A program made the translations under genes and the position numbers. Source: Candidatus Gastranaerophilales bacterium (GTDB taxonomy: Bacteria; Cyanobacteriota; Vampirovibrionia; Gastranaerophilales; Gastranaerophilaceae). From it: 64,000 nt of DNA. The first letter of the stretch is position 1. The number at the start of each line of letters is the position of its first letter. The notes under the pieces were generated by a model. It had not been told where the DNA came from, did no database searches, and saw nothing but the letters and a program-made list of their open reading frames with translations. Where the stretch lies: contig CALVAX010000005.1 in the NCBI GenBank assembly GCA_944325605.1, forward strand, positions 1 to 64,000. The letters run 5' to 3'. Shown in pieces: positions 8,389 through 17,147 of this stretch.

Positions 8389-10188
8389 ATGGGACAAAAG
8401 GTTAGTTTAACGACACAGAACAGGTTGATTATTATCGGGCTTATCTTAAGCACAGTTTTAATTGTTTTTATAGCCCTGTTTGCCATTGTGAATATTCAAA
8501 AGAAACTCAACGAAGGCTACAAAAGTTTCGGGCAGGTAATATCCAAGATGCTTGCAATAGAGGGCATCGAGCTTACGAACGGGCTGAGTGACGTTGATAC
8601 AGCTCAGACATTAATGAGCCACGCTGAAAGCATTTTAAAAAGCCATAATGACATTGTATTAATAGAATTTAGGGATAAAAACGGAAATCTTATATACTCT
8701 GGCAAAAATGACAATCATAAAAATATAAAAAAGGCCAATATAACAGTTACCTCCCCGCTGGAAACACAGATAAACGGAGCCGCAGCGCCTCTTGGAACTG
8801 TAACAGTAGCTCTTTCTGGTAATGTAATCAGCCAGATTTCATCCACAACCCGCGCCTCGCTTCTATTTGTATTTGTAATTGCATGGGTGGTGTTTGCGTT
8901 TGTAATTTTGATAAATACTTACCTGATAACCCGTGAACTTAGAATTCTGCAGGAGGGTGTAAAGAAAATTTCGACCGGTGAATTCGGCTATAAAATCGAA
9001 GATCAGGATGTTTCAACCGAAATTAAGGAACTGTTCAACGAATTTAATGACATGTCTAACCGGCTTCACCTGTACGAAGAACAGAATATTGAACAACTTA
9101 CATTAGAAAAAAACAAACTTGAAGCTGTTCTTATGAGCATTGCAAACGGAGTTGTAGTATGTGACAACAATGACAAGGTTGTTCTTGTCAACAATCATGC
9201 GCAAAAACTTCTTGAAGTAAGCGAAGATGCGCTTTTAAATACAGAAATTCAGCAGTATTGCGACACAGACGGCAATTTCTGTTTCAAAGATAAAATTGAA
9301 CAGTTTAAAGACACACCGCTTGAAATTATTGCTTCAAAACCGATTGAATTTAATATTACTGTTGACAAAAGGATTATCAAGTCTGTAATTTCGCCGATGT
9401 TCACAAGAAGCAATGATTATGTCGGATATATTATAGTTCTTATTGACGTTACAAAGGAAACCGAAATGGAGCAGATGAGAACTCATTTTATATCAAATGT
9501 TTCGCATGAATTAAGAACTCCTGTAACGGTTTTAAGAAGCTACATTGACACACTTTACAACTATGGAAATGAATTTGACTACGAAACACAAAAAGAATTC
9601 ATCGGAACAATTAATCAGGAAATTATCCGCCTTAACCGTATGGTAAACGACATTCTTGATTTTTCAAAACTTGAGGCCGACACTGTTCTTGAAAAAGAAC
9701 CGGTAAACATTGTAAAACTTATTGAAGAAAGCATAAATCAGGTGAGCGTTCTGACTGAAGAACATCACTTAAAAATAGAAGTTTCAAAGGATGATGATAT
9801 TCCTGACGTTGAACTTAATTACGACAGCATAGAGCGCGCATTCACAAACCTTATGTCAAACGCGATTAAATATTCTCCTGAAAACGGAACAATAAGCGTT
9901 AAAATCTTAAACCTCAAAGACACTGACGAAGTTGAAGTAACCGTAACAGATCAGGGTTGCGGAATTGCGCCGGAGCATCAAAAAAAGATTTTTGACAGAT
10001 TTTACAGGGTTGAAAATAACACACACACAATTAAAGGCACCGGCTTAGGCTTAAATCTCGTACAGACAACAATAGAAAAGCATCACGGCGGGCATGTTTT
10101 TGTGGAATCTGAAGTCGGCAAAGGCTCAACTTTCGGATTTGTTTTGCCGGTGACGGCTCCGGTAGCGCAGAATGAAGTCACTATTTAA
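8389..10188 (+). CDS. Orphan membrane sensor histidine kinase (WalK/ResE type)
   Basis: This 599-aa sensor kinase has, in order: TM1 (about 12-34), an extracytoplasmic sensor region (about 35-155), TM2 (about 160-182), a HAMP linker (about 183-235), a PAS domain (about 240-350), a HisKA domain with the phospho-acceptor in SNVSHELRTP (H373), and a HATPase with N box NLMSNAIKYSP, G1 DQGCGIAP and G2 GTGLGL. All catalytic motifs are intact. No response regulator gene is adjacent, so its partner must be elsewhere. The signal is unknown. The ATG lies six bases after an extended -10 with no Shine-Dalgarno, suggesting a leaderless message. Confidence 0.93.
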   Translation: MGQKVSLTTQNRLIIIGLILSTVLIVFIALFAIVNIQKKLNEGYKSFGQVISKMLAIEGIELTNGLSDVDTAQTLMSHAESILKSHNDIVLIEFRDKNGNLIYSGKNDNHKNIKKANITVTSPLETQINGAAAPLGTVTVALSGNVISQISSTTRASLLFVFVIAWVVFAFVILINTYLITRELRILQEGVKKISTGEFGYKIEDQDVSTEIKELFNEFNDMSNRLHLYEEQNIEQLTLEKNKLEAVLMSIANGVVVCDNNDKVVLVNNHAQKLLEVSEDALLNTEIQQYCDTDGNFCFKDKIEQFKDTPLEIIASKPIEFNITVDKRIIKSVISPMFTRSNDYVGYIIVLIDVTKETEMEQMRTHFISNVSHELRTPVTVLRSYIDTLYNYGNEFDYETQKEFIGTINQEIIRLNRMVNDILDFSKLEADTVLEKEPVNIVKLIEESINQVSVLTEEHHLKIEVSKDDDIPDVELNYDSIERAFTNLMSNAIKYSPENGTISVKILNLKDTDEVEVTVTDQGCGIAPEHQKKIFDRFYRVENNTHTIKGTGLGLNLVQTTIEKHHGGHVFVESEVGKGSTFGFVLPVTAPVAQNEVTI

Positions 10189-10312
10189 GAACTTTGTTAA
10201 TTTTCTTGAGCAGATAATTTTTAATTCGCAAGCAAAAAGAAAGTTTAAAGAATTATACAAACCAGCCAAAGCTACAGCTCAAAACTCTGATATTTTTAAG
10301 CTAAAACAGTAA
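10172..10312 (+). CDS. Small basic protein overlapping the histidine kinase end
   Basis: A 46-residue ORF (begins MKSLFKNFVNFLEQ, ends DIFKLKQ) starts inside the last codons of the kinase gene, overlapping it by 17 bp in another frame. It is Lys/Phe-rich with an amphipathic N-terminal half, and no family is recognised. The overlap fits translational coupling, and the ORF fills the otherwise empty gap to the convergent TPR gene. No good ribosome site is visible. It could be a real small protein or chance. Confidence 0.45.
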   Translation: MKSLFKNFVNFLEQIIFNSQAKRKFKELYKPAKATAQNSDIFKLKQ

Positions 10313-10333
10313 TTGTTCACCTCAGGCAATTAC
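10309..10333. terminator. Weak bidirectional hairpin between convergent genes
   Basis: GTAATTG (10309-10315) and CAATTAC (10327-10333) form a 7-bp stem with an 11-nt loop between the kinase/small-ORF unit and the convergent TPR gene. The U-tract is poor on both sides. Confidence 0.4.
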
Positions 10334-10339
10334 AAAAAC

Positions 10340-11935
10340 TTAAGAAAACAGCCCGTTAATTTTGTCGATGATGTCCTGCGGGTCAATTTCGTTTGTAATT
10401 TTATTTATGTCCTGCGCAATTTGATATAATTTAGCTGCTTCGATTTTGTCGCCCGTGATAGTAATAGCCCGTGCGAGATTAAAATGAGCAAGCGCGTAAT
10501 TAGGATTGCACTCGACAGATTTTTTGAAAAGTTCTATAGCTTTTTGTACTCTTCCTAAATCATCAAGATAAATAACCCCGAGATTGTTATATGCAATATC
10601 ATAATTTGGGTCATACTCAATAGACATTTCGTATTCTTTTATAGCTTCATCCAGGTCGCCTTTGCCCCAGTACAAAAACCCGAGGTTGCAATGAATTTTG
10701 GCATTTTTAGGATCAAGCTCCAGCGCATTTCTGTAAACTGTGAGCGCATTGTCATAATCTTCCTTGTCATAAAAAGCACTACCTAAATTTACATAAATAT
10801 CAATATCCTCAGGAGTCAGAAGATATGCACTCTGATATGAAGTAATTGCCGCATTTAAATCGTTTTTGGATTCCTGATAAACAAACCCTAAAGTCTGGTT
10901 AATAATACTTGTCCATTGCTTTCTCGGATTTAAAGTTACAGCAGTCTGGAAGTGCGAAATCGCACCTTCGATATCACCTTTAATATACAAAATATTTGCA
11001 AGATTTGAATGAACATCCGGCATGTTCGGCATAATCTGAATTAACTTCTGATAAATTTCTATAGCACTGTCATAATCCCCGAGTTCTTCATACGCCTGAC
11101 AGAGATGTCTGTAAGCTTCTATATTCAAACTGTCAAGCCATATAGCCATTTTGTATTCGGTTATAGCATCATCGAATCTTCCGAGGCTTCTGTAAATATC
11201 CCCGAGCAAACAATACAAAGGAACAAACCCCGGAGCCTTTTCAATAGCTTTTATATAAGTATCAATCGCAGCTTCAACGCTTCTTGTATGCACCATATAA
11301 AAACCTTTTGCAAGAATAGGGAAAAATTTGAAATAAGAAATTGTTCTTGCAACATTTTCAATTGCCTGCATATCAAAAGGCAGAGTCAGGACTGACAATA
11401 AAAACTCAAAATTAGCTTTTATTTTATTTTTAAACGATCTGAAAGATGAAACACTATAGAGATTTGATAAAAGAAAATGCGCACAGGAATTTCTGAAAGG
11501 GCTGAACTTAATCGCCTTTTTAGCATTCAAAGATGCCTCCAAAAAGTGAGCTTTTTTGGTGTAAGTTTCAGCGAGCAGATAATAAGCTTTCGCGAATTTA
11601 TTATCTTTTGATATTGCCATATCCAGATAATTTACAGCCTTATCAAGGTCGCCTTTATAAAAATGAGCACGGCCAATCTTATAATAAATTTCAGCAGAAT
11701 CAATATAAGTTTCCATTGCCCGCTGGTATTCTGTAATAGCTTCATCAATATACTGGGCGGAATTGTAAATATCAAGATGCCATGCCAAATATAAATCTCC
11801 CAGACGCAAATGCAGCTCTGCATTCGTCGGATCTTCCTGCAAGCCTATCTGACAAAGCTCAATGGCACTTTTAACATTGCCTGTTTTATATTCTTTATTA
11901 ATCTTTTTCTGTAATATTTTTGTATCTGTAGCCAT
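10340..11935 (-). CDS. Long TPR-repeat protein
   Basis: This 531-aa protein consists almost entirely of tetratricopeptide repeats, about eleven copies with the usual A/G-Y/F-A spacing (for example the segments around YYKIGRAHFYKGDLDKAV and IHCNLGFLYWGKGDLDEAI). A less regular stretch at about 150-215 is more hydrophobic (FRSFKNKIKANFEFLLSVL) but is not a clear membrane span. There is no signal peptide, so a cytoplasmic scaffold for protein-protein interaction is likely. The partner cannot be told from sequence. It is transcribed divergently from the synthase gene at 12052 and is monocistronic. Confidence 0.85.
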   Translation of the reverse strand: MATDTKILQKKINKEYKTGNVKSAIELCQIGLQEDPTNAELHLRLGDLYLAWHLDIYNSAQYIDEAITEYQRAMETYIDSAEIYYKIGRAHFYKGDLDKAVNYLDMAISKDNKFAKAYYLLAETYTKKAHFLEASLNAKKAIKFSPFRNSCAHFLLSNLYSVSSFRSFKNKIKANFEFLLSVLTLPFDMQAIENVARTISYFKFFPILAKGFYMVHTRSVEAAIDTYIKAIEKAPGFVPLYCLLGDIYRSLGRFDDAITEYKMAIWLDSLNIEAYRHLCQAYEELGDYDSAIEIYQKLIQIMPNMPDVHSNLANILYIKGDIEGAISHFQTAVTLNPRKQWTSIINQTLGFVYQESKNDLNAAITSYQSAYLLTPEDIDIYVNLGSAFYDKEDYDNALTVYRNALELDPKNAKIHCNLGFLYWGKGDLDEAIKEYEMSIEYDPNYDIAYNNLGVIYLDDLGRVQKAIELFKKSVECNPNYALAHFNLARAITITGDKIEAAKLYQIAQDINKITNEIDPQDIIDKINGLFS

Positions 11936-12023
11936 GTTTCTTTCTTAACAACCAAGCCTGAACTATAATATTCATTTTAATTAAGTTTATATAAAAAAGC
12001 AAGTTATTTAGATATATTTAGTG

Positions 12024-12029
12024 TATAAT
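12024..12029 (+). promoter_or_regulatory. -10 element upstream of the HMGL-family synthase
   Basis: A consensus TATAAT lies 22 bp before the ATG at 12052, with a good ribosome site (AAAGGAAA) between. No convincing -35 is found at the right distance. Confidence 0.5.
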
Positions 12030-12051
12030 ACTGAAAAAGAAAGGAAACGTT

Positions 12052-13356
12052 ATGGGTAAAATTTATTTTGTAGATGTTACAAACAGGGACGGCGTACAGA
12101 CTTCAAGGCTCGGGTTAGCCAAACTTCAAAAGACGATTATAAATTTAATGCTGGATGATATGGGGATTACCCAGTCAGAATTCGGCTTTCCGACAACAAG
12201 CCACGAAATAAATTACCTTAACGGCAACCTTGAACTTGTGGAAAGAAAAGTTATTACAAAAACTAAACTTTCTGGCTGGATGAGAGGAATTGCGGATGAT
12301 GTCGAACTTTCATTTAAAAATGTACCGAAATTAAAACATCTGAACCTCTCCCAATCGACATCAGAGCAAATGATAAACGGCAAATATCTGGGTAAAAAGA
12401 GTCCTGATGATATTTTAAAAATGACCTGCGAAGCTGTTGAATGTGCTGTTTCCAGAGGAGCGCAGACAATAGGAGTAAACGCTGAAGACGCATCAAGAAG
12501 CGATATAAATTTTCTTATCAAATATGCATCAGAAGCTAAAAAATGCGGTGCCCACAGATTCCGCTACTGCGATACCCTCGGATATGAAGATCCTCAAACA
12601 ACTTATGACAGAATTTACACAATAGCAAAAGCTGTGGAAATGCCAATTGAATTGCATTTTCATAATGACCTCGGAATGGCTGCAGCATGTTCCGTTATGG
12701 GCGCAAAAGCCGCAGTTGATGCTGGTGTTGACGCATACATTAATACAGCAATAAACGGAATGGGAGAACGCGCCGGAAATGCAGATTTAGCCTCCTGCCT
12801 GCTTGCTGTAATGAAATCGGCAGGATTTAAAAATAAATACAAGATTGATGAAAATATTGATTTAAGCAAAATCTGGAAACTTGCAAAGTATACATCTTAC
12901 GCATTCCGTGTTCCGATACCGATAAACCAGCCGGCAGTCGGAGATAACGCTTTTGCGCATGAGTCAGGCATCCATGCTGACGGTGCTCTCAAAGACAGAA
13001 GAAACTATGAATTGTACGACTTTGAAGAACTTGGAAGAGGCGAGCCGGAAATCATTGAAACCGGCAGGATGATTACTACAGGTGAATACGGCGGAATTAA
13101 AGGATTTAGAAACGTTTACGAAAATCTGGAACTTGAGTTTAAAGATGAACATGAAGCAAGAAATATTCTTGAACTTGCAAGATACGCAAACGTTCACACC
13201 CAGCAGCCTCTGACTGACAGCGAACTCAGATTTATATATTACTATCCTGATATTGCAGCTAAAATCATGACCGTATCGCCGTACTATGAACCGGCAGGAG
13301 CAATCAAGGAAAGATTAGAGGCAAATCTTTTAACCATGCCTCATAAAATTGTCTAA
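12052..13356 (+). CDS. Homocitrate/2-isopropylmalate synthase-family enzyme
   Basis: This 434-aa member of the DRE-TIM metallolyase family condenses acetyl-CoA with a 2-oxo acid. Visible motifs are the N-terminal catalytic TNRDGVQT (11-18), the metal-binding HFHNDLGMA in the TIM barrel, GMGERAGNADL, and the HESGIHADG signature shared by isopropylmalate, homocitrate and citramalate synthases. The C-terminus is shorter than in LeuA and lacks an obvious full regulatory domain, so a homocitrate (NifV-like) or citramalate activity is also possible. A LeuC-type dehydratase lies 1.3 kb downstream, which supports a role in 2-oxo-acid chain elongation. The substrate cannot be fixed by reading the sequence. 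Confidence 0.82.
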   Translation: MGKIYFVDVTNRDGVQTSRLGLAKLQKTIINLMLDDMGITQSEFGFPTTSHEINYLNGNLELVERKVITKTKLSGWMRGIADDVELSFKNVPKLKHLNLSQSTSEQMINGKYLGKKSPDDILKMTCEAVECAVSRGAQTIGVNAEDASRSDINFLIKYASEAKKCGAHRFRYCDTLGYEDPQTTYDRIYTIAKAVEMPIELHFHNDLGMAAACSVMGAKAAVDAGVDAYINTAINGMGERAGNADLASCLLAVMKSAGFKNKYKIDENIDLSKIWKLAKYTSYAFRVPIPINQPAVGDNAFAHESGIHADGALKDRRNYELYDFEELGRGEPEIIETGRMITTGEYGGIKGFRNVYENLELEFKDEHEARNILELARYANVHTQQPLTDSELRFIYYYPDIAAKIMTVSPYYEPAGAIKERLEANLLTMPHKIV

Positions 13357-13443
13357 ATTTATGTAAATAATTCTTCATAATTAAGCAAAAAAAAATATTT
13401 TTAAATTTTAAAAAGACATTGAAGAATTACAAAGGAGAAATTT

Positions 13444-14373
13444 ATGAATATTCAGCCGATTTCAGCTTTTAATGTTTTTCAAAACAGAAATACAAAAATT
13501 CAAAAAAAGAATTCTCAACCTGCTTTTAGTGGAGAACAAAAAAGAAGTGAAGCAACGGATTTTATGCTAAAAAATGCGGCAAAATCACTGGCTCTGGCAT
13601 CAGCAATAGCCTTTACACCGGCGATGATGACATCATGTGAAAAAGAATTTACCGAAGAGGATTGCAACCATCCAAATCACATAGATCCGCCGATTTCAAA
13701 TGACAGCACAAATGTAAAACCTGATACAATAATCAATGGAACAACATATAAAACCCCGGCTCTTAAGATGAAAAGATACAAAATTCAAAACGGGGACACT
13801 ATAAATATCGGCAGCGTAACTTTTTCACCCGGAATAGTTTATGTGCCGAATAATGCGCACAAATCTGTTGAGCTTCAAACAGTTATGAACTTTTTAGATG
13901 CAATGGGGCTTGAGTCAAAAAATTTAACTGAAGAATACGTTGCAACAAAGGCTTTTGCGTATAATATGATTCCGGCTCAAATAACTTGGATTGACGAAAA
14001 GGCAGGTGTTGTTAACCAGCTTAAATACAATGGTTACAATGAAAATTCAAATATTGTAAAAATGGATTTAACTACAATCGGAGAAGAAAATACCTATAAT
14101 GAAAAAGAACTTCAATTAACTTCGGCAGGAGAAAACAAAATTCTTGTTGATGTTTATCCTAAAGGAAGTTCCACAAGAGAAACAAGTTATTTCCTCTCTA
14201 AAGAAGGCGATATAATTTCTAAATTCAAAGTAGCAAATGGAAACACCTTTAAACTTGAGACTTCATATAGCGCAAACGGCTCCGGAAATTCCATTGACGC
14301 TAAAAATGCAGACGGTACAACCTATAAATTGGCAAATTTTGATGTTCTGACTGCTATTTCAGAAGAAGAATAA
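13444..14373 (+). CDS. F-x-G motif protein with internal lipoprotein-type signal
   Basis: This 309-aa protein has no family I recognise. The N-terminus (MNIQPISAFN) leads to PAFSG at 26-30, the motif shared by five other proteins in this window. At about 45-64 a hydrophobic segment ends in MMTSC (C65), which resembles a lipobox, so the mature part may be lipid-anchored and extracytoplasmic. The remainder is Asn/Thr/Lys-rich and looks like beta-strands, with an Asp/Pro/Ser-rich linker at about 70-100. Starting at M41 would give a textbook lipoprotein signal, but no ribosome site precedes it, whereas M1 has AAAGGAGAA. A terminator follows. Confidence 0.7.
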   Translation: MNIQPISAFNVFQNRNTKIQKKNSQPAFSGEQKRSEATDFMLKNAAKSLALASAIAFTPAMMTSCEKEFTEEDCNHPNHIDPPISNDSTNVKPDTIINGTTYKTPALKMKRYKIQNGDTINIGSVTFSPGIVYVPNNAHKSVELQTVMNFLDAMGLESKNLTEEYVATKAFAYNMIPAQITWIDEKAGVVNQLKYNGYNENSNIVKMDLTTIGEENTYNEKELQLTSAGENKILVDVYPKGSSTRETSYFLSKEGDIISKFKVANGNTFKLETSYSANGSGNSIDAKNADGTTYKLANFDVLTAISEEE

Positions 14374-14397
14374 TTTTTCAAAAAGCTGACTAATTTA

Positions 14398-14429
14398 AAA
14401 AGTTTTGGATTAAAATATCCAAAACTTTT
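14398..14429 (+). terminator. Hairpin terminator after the F-x-G lipoprotein-like gene
   Basis: A perfect 12-bp stem (14398-14409 with 14418-14429, arms AAAAGTTTTGGA and TCCAAAACTTTT) encloses an 8-nt loop. Its right arm runs into the inverted end of repeat copy 2. Confidence 0.6.
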
Positions 14430-14582
14430 GGAGTTATGTAGCAAATTCCACTAATATTATAAAAAGCCCGTCATTCTGAGGGCTTTAGCCCGAAGAATCT
14501 AATTTATTTAGATCCTTCGCCTAAGGCTCAGGATGATGCTGTTTTGAAAATTTTTGGTGGAATTTGCTACATAACTCCAAAA
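14426..14582 (-). repeat. Interspersed palindromic repeat, copy 2
   Basis: This copy has the longest ends: a perfect 26-bp inverted repeat at 14426-14451 and 14557-14582 (core TATGTAGCAAATTCCAC). Read on the minus strand, its interior is nearly identical to copy 1 (GTCATTCTGAGGGCTTTAGCC and GATCCTTCGCCTAAGGCTCA blocks). The whole transcript could fold into one long hairpin between the lipoprotein-like gene and leuC. Confidence 0.82.
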
Positions 14583-14611
14583 ACTTTTTAGTACAAAGAA
14601 AAATCTTTTTG

Positions 14612-14620
14612 TGCTAAAAT
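14612..14620 (+). promoter_or_regulatory. Extended -10 promoter of leuC-like gene
   Basis: TGC-TAAAAT (14612-14620) is an extended -10 lying 24 bp before the ATG, followed by AAAGGAGAA. The stretch 14590-14614 is an imperfect palindrome (AGTACAAAGA and TCTTTTTGTGCT) that overlaps the upstream promoter region. Confidence 0.5.
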
Positions 14621-14644
14621 TAGAAGAAAAATAAAGGAGAAACT

Positions 14645-15886
14645 ATGGGGCAGACACTTGCAGAAAAAATAATTTCAGAACACGCAGGAAAACAAGTTAA
14701 AGCCGGAGAACTCGTAATAGCAAAAGTTGATGTTTGCGCAGTTCAGGACGGCACAGGGCCGTTGACAGTTCAAGAGTTCAAAAAACTCGGAAAGACCAAA
14801 CTTAACAATCCTGAAAGAACAATTTTATTTATAGACCATGCTTCTCCTAGCCCGAGAAAAGAACTATCAAATACGCACACCGTTTTAAGAGATTTTTCAA
14901 AAGAATACGGGGCTGTATTATCAGATGTAGGCGCCGGAGTATGCCACCAGAGGCTTGTCGAAACATTTGTAAACCCCGGGGAAATTCTTGTCGGGGCGGA
15001 TTCTCATACCTGCACATCCGGAGCGCTCGGTGCATTTGCAACAGGGATGGGTTCAACAGATATTGCAGTTGCGATGGCGCTCGGTAAAACATGGCTTAAA
15101 GTGCCTTCAACTTTTAAAATAGAAGTTACAGGCAAATTCCGTCCGGGAATTTGTTCAAAAGACTTGATGCTTCATCTGATAGGGATGATTGGCGCAGACG
15201 GCGCAACATACAGAGCGTTAGAATTCTGCGGGGATACCATTGACAATATGGAAATGTCGGAGCGTTTCACGCTTGCCAATATGGCTGTCGAAGCCGGCGC
15301 AAAAGCAGGACTTTTTGTTGCTGACGAAAAGACAAAAGAATACTTAAAAATCCGCGGCCGCGAAAACAAATTCCGCTCAATAAAGCCTGATTCCGATGCG
15401 GTTTATGAAAGAATTATAAAAATTAATGCACAGGACATTAAACATACAGTTTCCTGCCCGCACACGGTTGATAATACAAAAACCGTTGATGAACTTGACA
15501 AAATCAAAGTGGATCAGGTCTTTATCGGAACATGCACAAATGGCAGAATAGAAGATTTAAGGGTAGTAGCGAACATCTTAAAAGGTAAAAAAGCTAATCC
15601 TGATGTAAGACTTTTGATATGTCCTGCGTCAAAAGATGTTTATTTAAAAGCTCTGGATGAAGGGCTTATAAATATTTTCGTTGAAGCAAATGCTGCAATC
15701 CTTCCGCCCGGATGCGGCCCGTGCGTCGGGGTTCACGCCGGAACGCTTGCTGACGGCGAAGTCTGCCTTGCAACGCAGAATAGAAATTTCCAGGGCAGAA
15801 TGGGGAATACAAAAGGTTTTATCTACCTTGCCTCACCGTATGTTGCAGCTTATACCGCAATAAGAGGGTATATTTCGGCTGAATAA
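14645..15886 (+). CDS. leuC: 3-isopropylmalate/homoaconitate dehydratase large subunit
   Basis: This 413-aa aconitase-superfamily large subunit isomerises 2-isopropylmalate (or homocitrate) through a [4Fe-4S] cluster. The three cluster cysteines are visible: C297 in GTCTNG, and C357 and C360 in PPGCGPC. Other family motifs are VGADSHTCTSGALGAFATGMGSTD and GRMGN near the end. The length is that of the short archaeal/bacterial type rather than the 470-aa E. coli LeuC. The small subunit (LeuD) is not adjacent. Together with the upstream synthase it could serve leucine, lysine-type or other 2-oxo-acid elongation; the gene symbol is provisional. Confidence 0.87.
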   Translation: MGQTLAEKIISEHAGKQVKAGELVIAKVDVCAVQDGTGPLTVQEFKKLGKTKLNNPERTILFIDHASPSPRKELSNTHTVLRDFSKEYGAVLSDVGAGVCHQRLVETFVNPGEILVGADSHTCTSGALGAFATGMGSTDIAVAMALGKTWLKVPSTFKIEVTGKFRPGICSKDLMLHLIGMIGADGATYRALEFCGDTIDNMEMSERFTLANMAVEAGAKAGLFVADEKTKEYLKIRGRENKFRSIKPDSDAVYERIIKINAQDIKHTVSCPHTVDNTKTVDELDKIKVDQVFIGTCTNGRIEDLRVVANILKGKKANPDVRLLICPASKDVYLKALDEGLINIFVEANAAILPPGCGPCVGVHAGTLADGEVCLATQNRNFQGRMGNTKGFIYLASPYVAAYTAIRGYISAE

Positions 15887-15910
15887 TATTATTTTTATAA
15901 AAATAATATT
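15885..15910 (+). terminator. AT-only perfect palindrome at the end of leuC
   Basis: A perfect 26-bp palindrome (arms AATATTATTTTTA) overlaps the leuC stop codon. It contains no G or C and no loop-closing sequence, so it is an unusual terminator at best and could also be a protein-binding site. Confidence 0.4.
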
Positions 15911-15983
15911 GCCCGCAGACTATAAGCATAAGTACAAGCAATTCCACAGAAATATTCCTTACTATTAAAGTAAGGAGAAATTT

Positions 15984-16583
15984 ATGTCTGCCCCGAAACT
16001 GCAATACAAAAAAATGTCACTTGATGAACTTGTAGTTTTGTCCCAGCAAAATGATCTTAAAGCTCTTGAAGAACTGATTAAGCGGGAACAAAAAAACGTT
16101 TTTGCTGCGTTTTCTTATCTGACAGACAAACGTGAAAACATCTCGGATCTCACGCAGGAAGCTCTTTTGAGAGTCGCTAAAAATATTTCTTCCCTCAAAA
16201 ATCCTAAACACTTTAAAAGCTGGCTGAATACGATTATAACAAATCTTTTCTACGACGAACTCAGAAAATCCGCACGAAAACCCGACACAATTTCTATTGA
16301 AGATACCGAGTGCGAAAATTCAGATTTTAATATACTTTCTCTCATTCCAGACAAAAAATGCAAACCCCACGAAAAATGTATTTCGAACGAACTTGAAAAA
16401 ATAATAAAAGAAGCAATCCAAAAACTTCCTGAACAATTTAGAATAGTAATTGTTTTAAGAGAACTTCAAGGGCTTAGCTACGAAGAAATTGCAAAGCTTA
16501 CAAGCTCAAGCGTCGGCACAGTCAAATCAAGAATTGCAAGAGCCAGATGCAAGCTTCAGGAAGGCTTAAAAGCTTATATATGA
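15984..16583 (+). CDS. ECF-type RNA polymerase sigma factor
   Basis: This 199-aa sigma-70-family factor of the ECF group would direct RNA polymerase to a specific regulon. Region 2 is seen at about 25-95 (SDLTQEALLRVAKNI and FKSWLNTIITNLFYDELR). Region 4 is at about 140-195 (LPEQFRIVIVLRELQGLSYEEIA and the helix-turn-helix SSSVGTVKSRIARAR). There is a good ribosome site (TAAGGAGAA). The gene directly downstream encodes a zinc-type anti-sigma factor, so activity is probably controlled by release from the membrane. The regulon and signal are unknown. Confidence 0.93.
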   Translation: MSAPKLQYKKMSLDELVVLSQQNDLKALEELIKREQKNVFAAFSYLTDKRENISDLTQEALLRVAKNISSLKNPKHFKSWLNTIITNLFYDELRKSARKPDTISIEDTECENSDFNILSLIPDKKCKPHEKCISNELEKIIKEAIQKLPEQFRIVIVLRELQGLSYEEIAKLTSSSVGTVKSRIARARCKLQEGLKAYI

Positions 16584-16598
16584 CAGAAAGGAGAACTT

Positions 16599-17147
16599 AT
16601 GCAGAAAGAATTAACCTGTAATCAGGTTTGCGCATTGCTAACATATTATGTCGAAAATAAACTTAATAATCCGCTGAGAAGTTATGTCGAATATCATCTC
16701 AGCATTTGCAAAAAGTGCAATGATAAATATTTGAAGCTTATAAAAATAACAAAAAATTTTAATGAAATTTCAAAAAGAATAAACGATGAAAATAACTATA
16801 TTCAAGACGAACACACGCAAAAACGCTACAAAGAATTTCGGGCAAACCTGTCTGCGTATATTGACAATGAACTCAGCGACGATGAAAATATAAAAATCCG
16901 AAAAATCGCAATTTCAAATCCGATTGCGCGAAAAGATTTAGAAAATTTTTACACTTTCAAAAGACTGCTTCACTCCTCATTTGACAAGACTAAAAATGAG
17001 CTTAAAGAAGATTACGCAAAAAACGTACTTGAAAAAATATATTCAATGCACACAACAAATAAACTTGACCCTTTTTATCTTATAATGACAATTTTTACCG
17101 TAATAATCGCTATTGCACTTCTCGGAATTGCAAATTTTATAATCTAA
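16599..17147 (+). CDS. Membrane anti-sigma factor with zinc motif
   Basis: This 182-aa protein starts 15 bp after the sigma gene (ribosome site AAAGGAGAA). The N-terminus carries a ZAS-type zinc site: C7, C11 and H33-x3-C37-x2-C40, typical of anti-sigma factors that hold ECF sigmas at the membrane. A second segment (about 84-120, LSAYIDNELSDDENIKI) looks like the same fold without cysteines, as if the anti-sigma domain were duplicated and the copy lost its metal site. One C-terminal TM helix (about 157-180) leaves almost nothing outside the membrane. The stop overlaps the convergent downstream gene by 4 bp. Confidence 0.88.
   Translation: MQKELTCNQVCALLTYYVENKLNNPLRSYVEYHLSICKKCNDKYLKLIKITKNFNEISKRINDENNYIQDEHTQKRYKEFRANLSAYIDNELSDDENIKIRKIAISNPIARKDLENFYTFKRLLHSSFDKTKNELKEDYAKNVLEKIYSMHTTNKLDPFYLIMTIFTVIIAIALLGIANFII

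Noticed and set aside
12052-15886. A complete leucine biosynthesis operon
   Set aside because: Only a synthase and a LeuC-type subunit are present, separated by an unrelated gene, a terminator and a repeat; no leuD or leuB.
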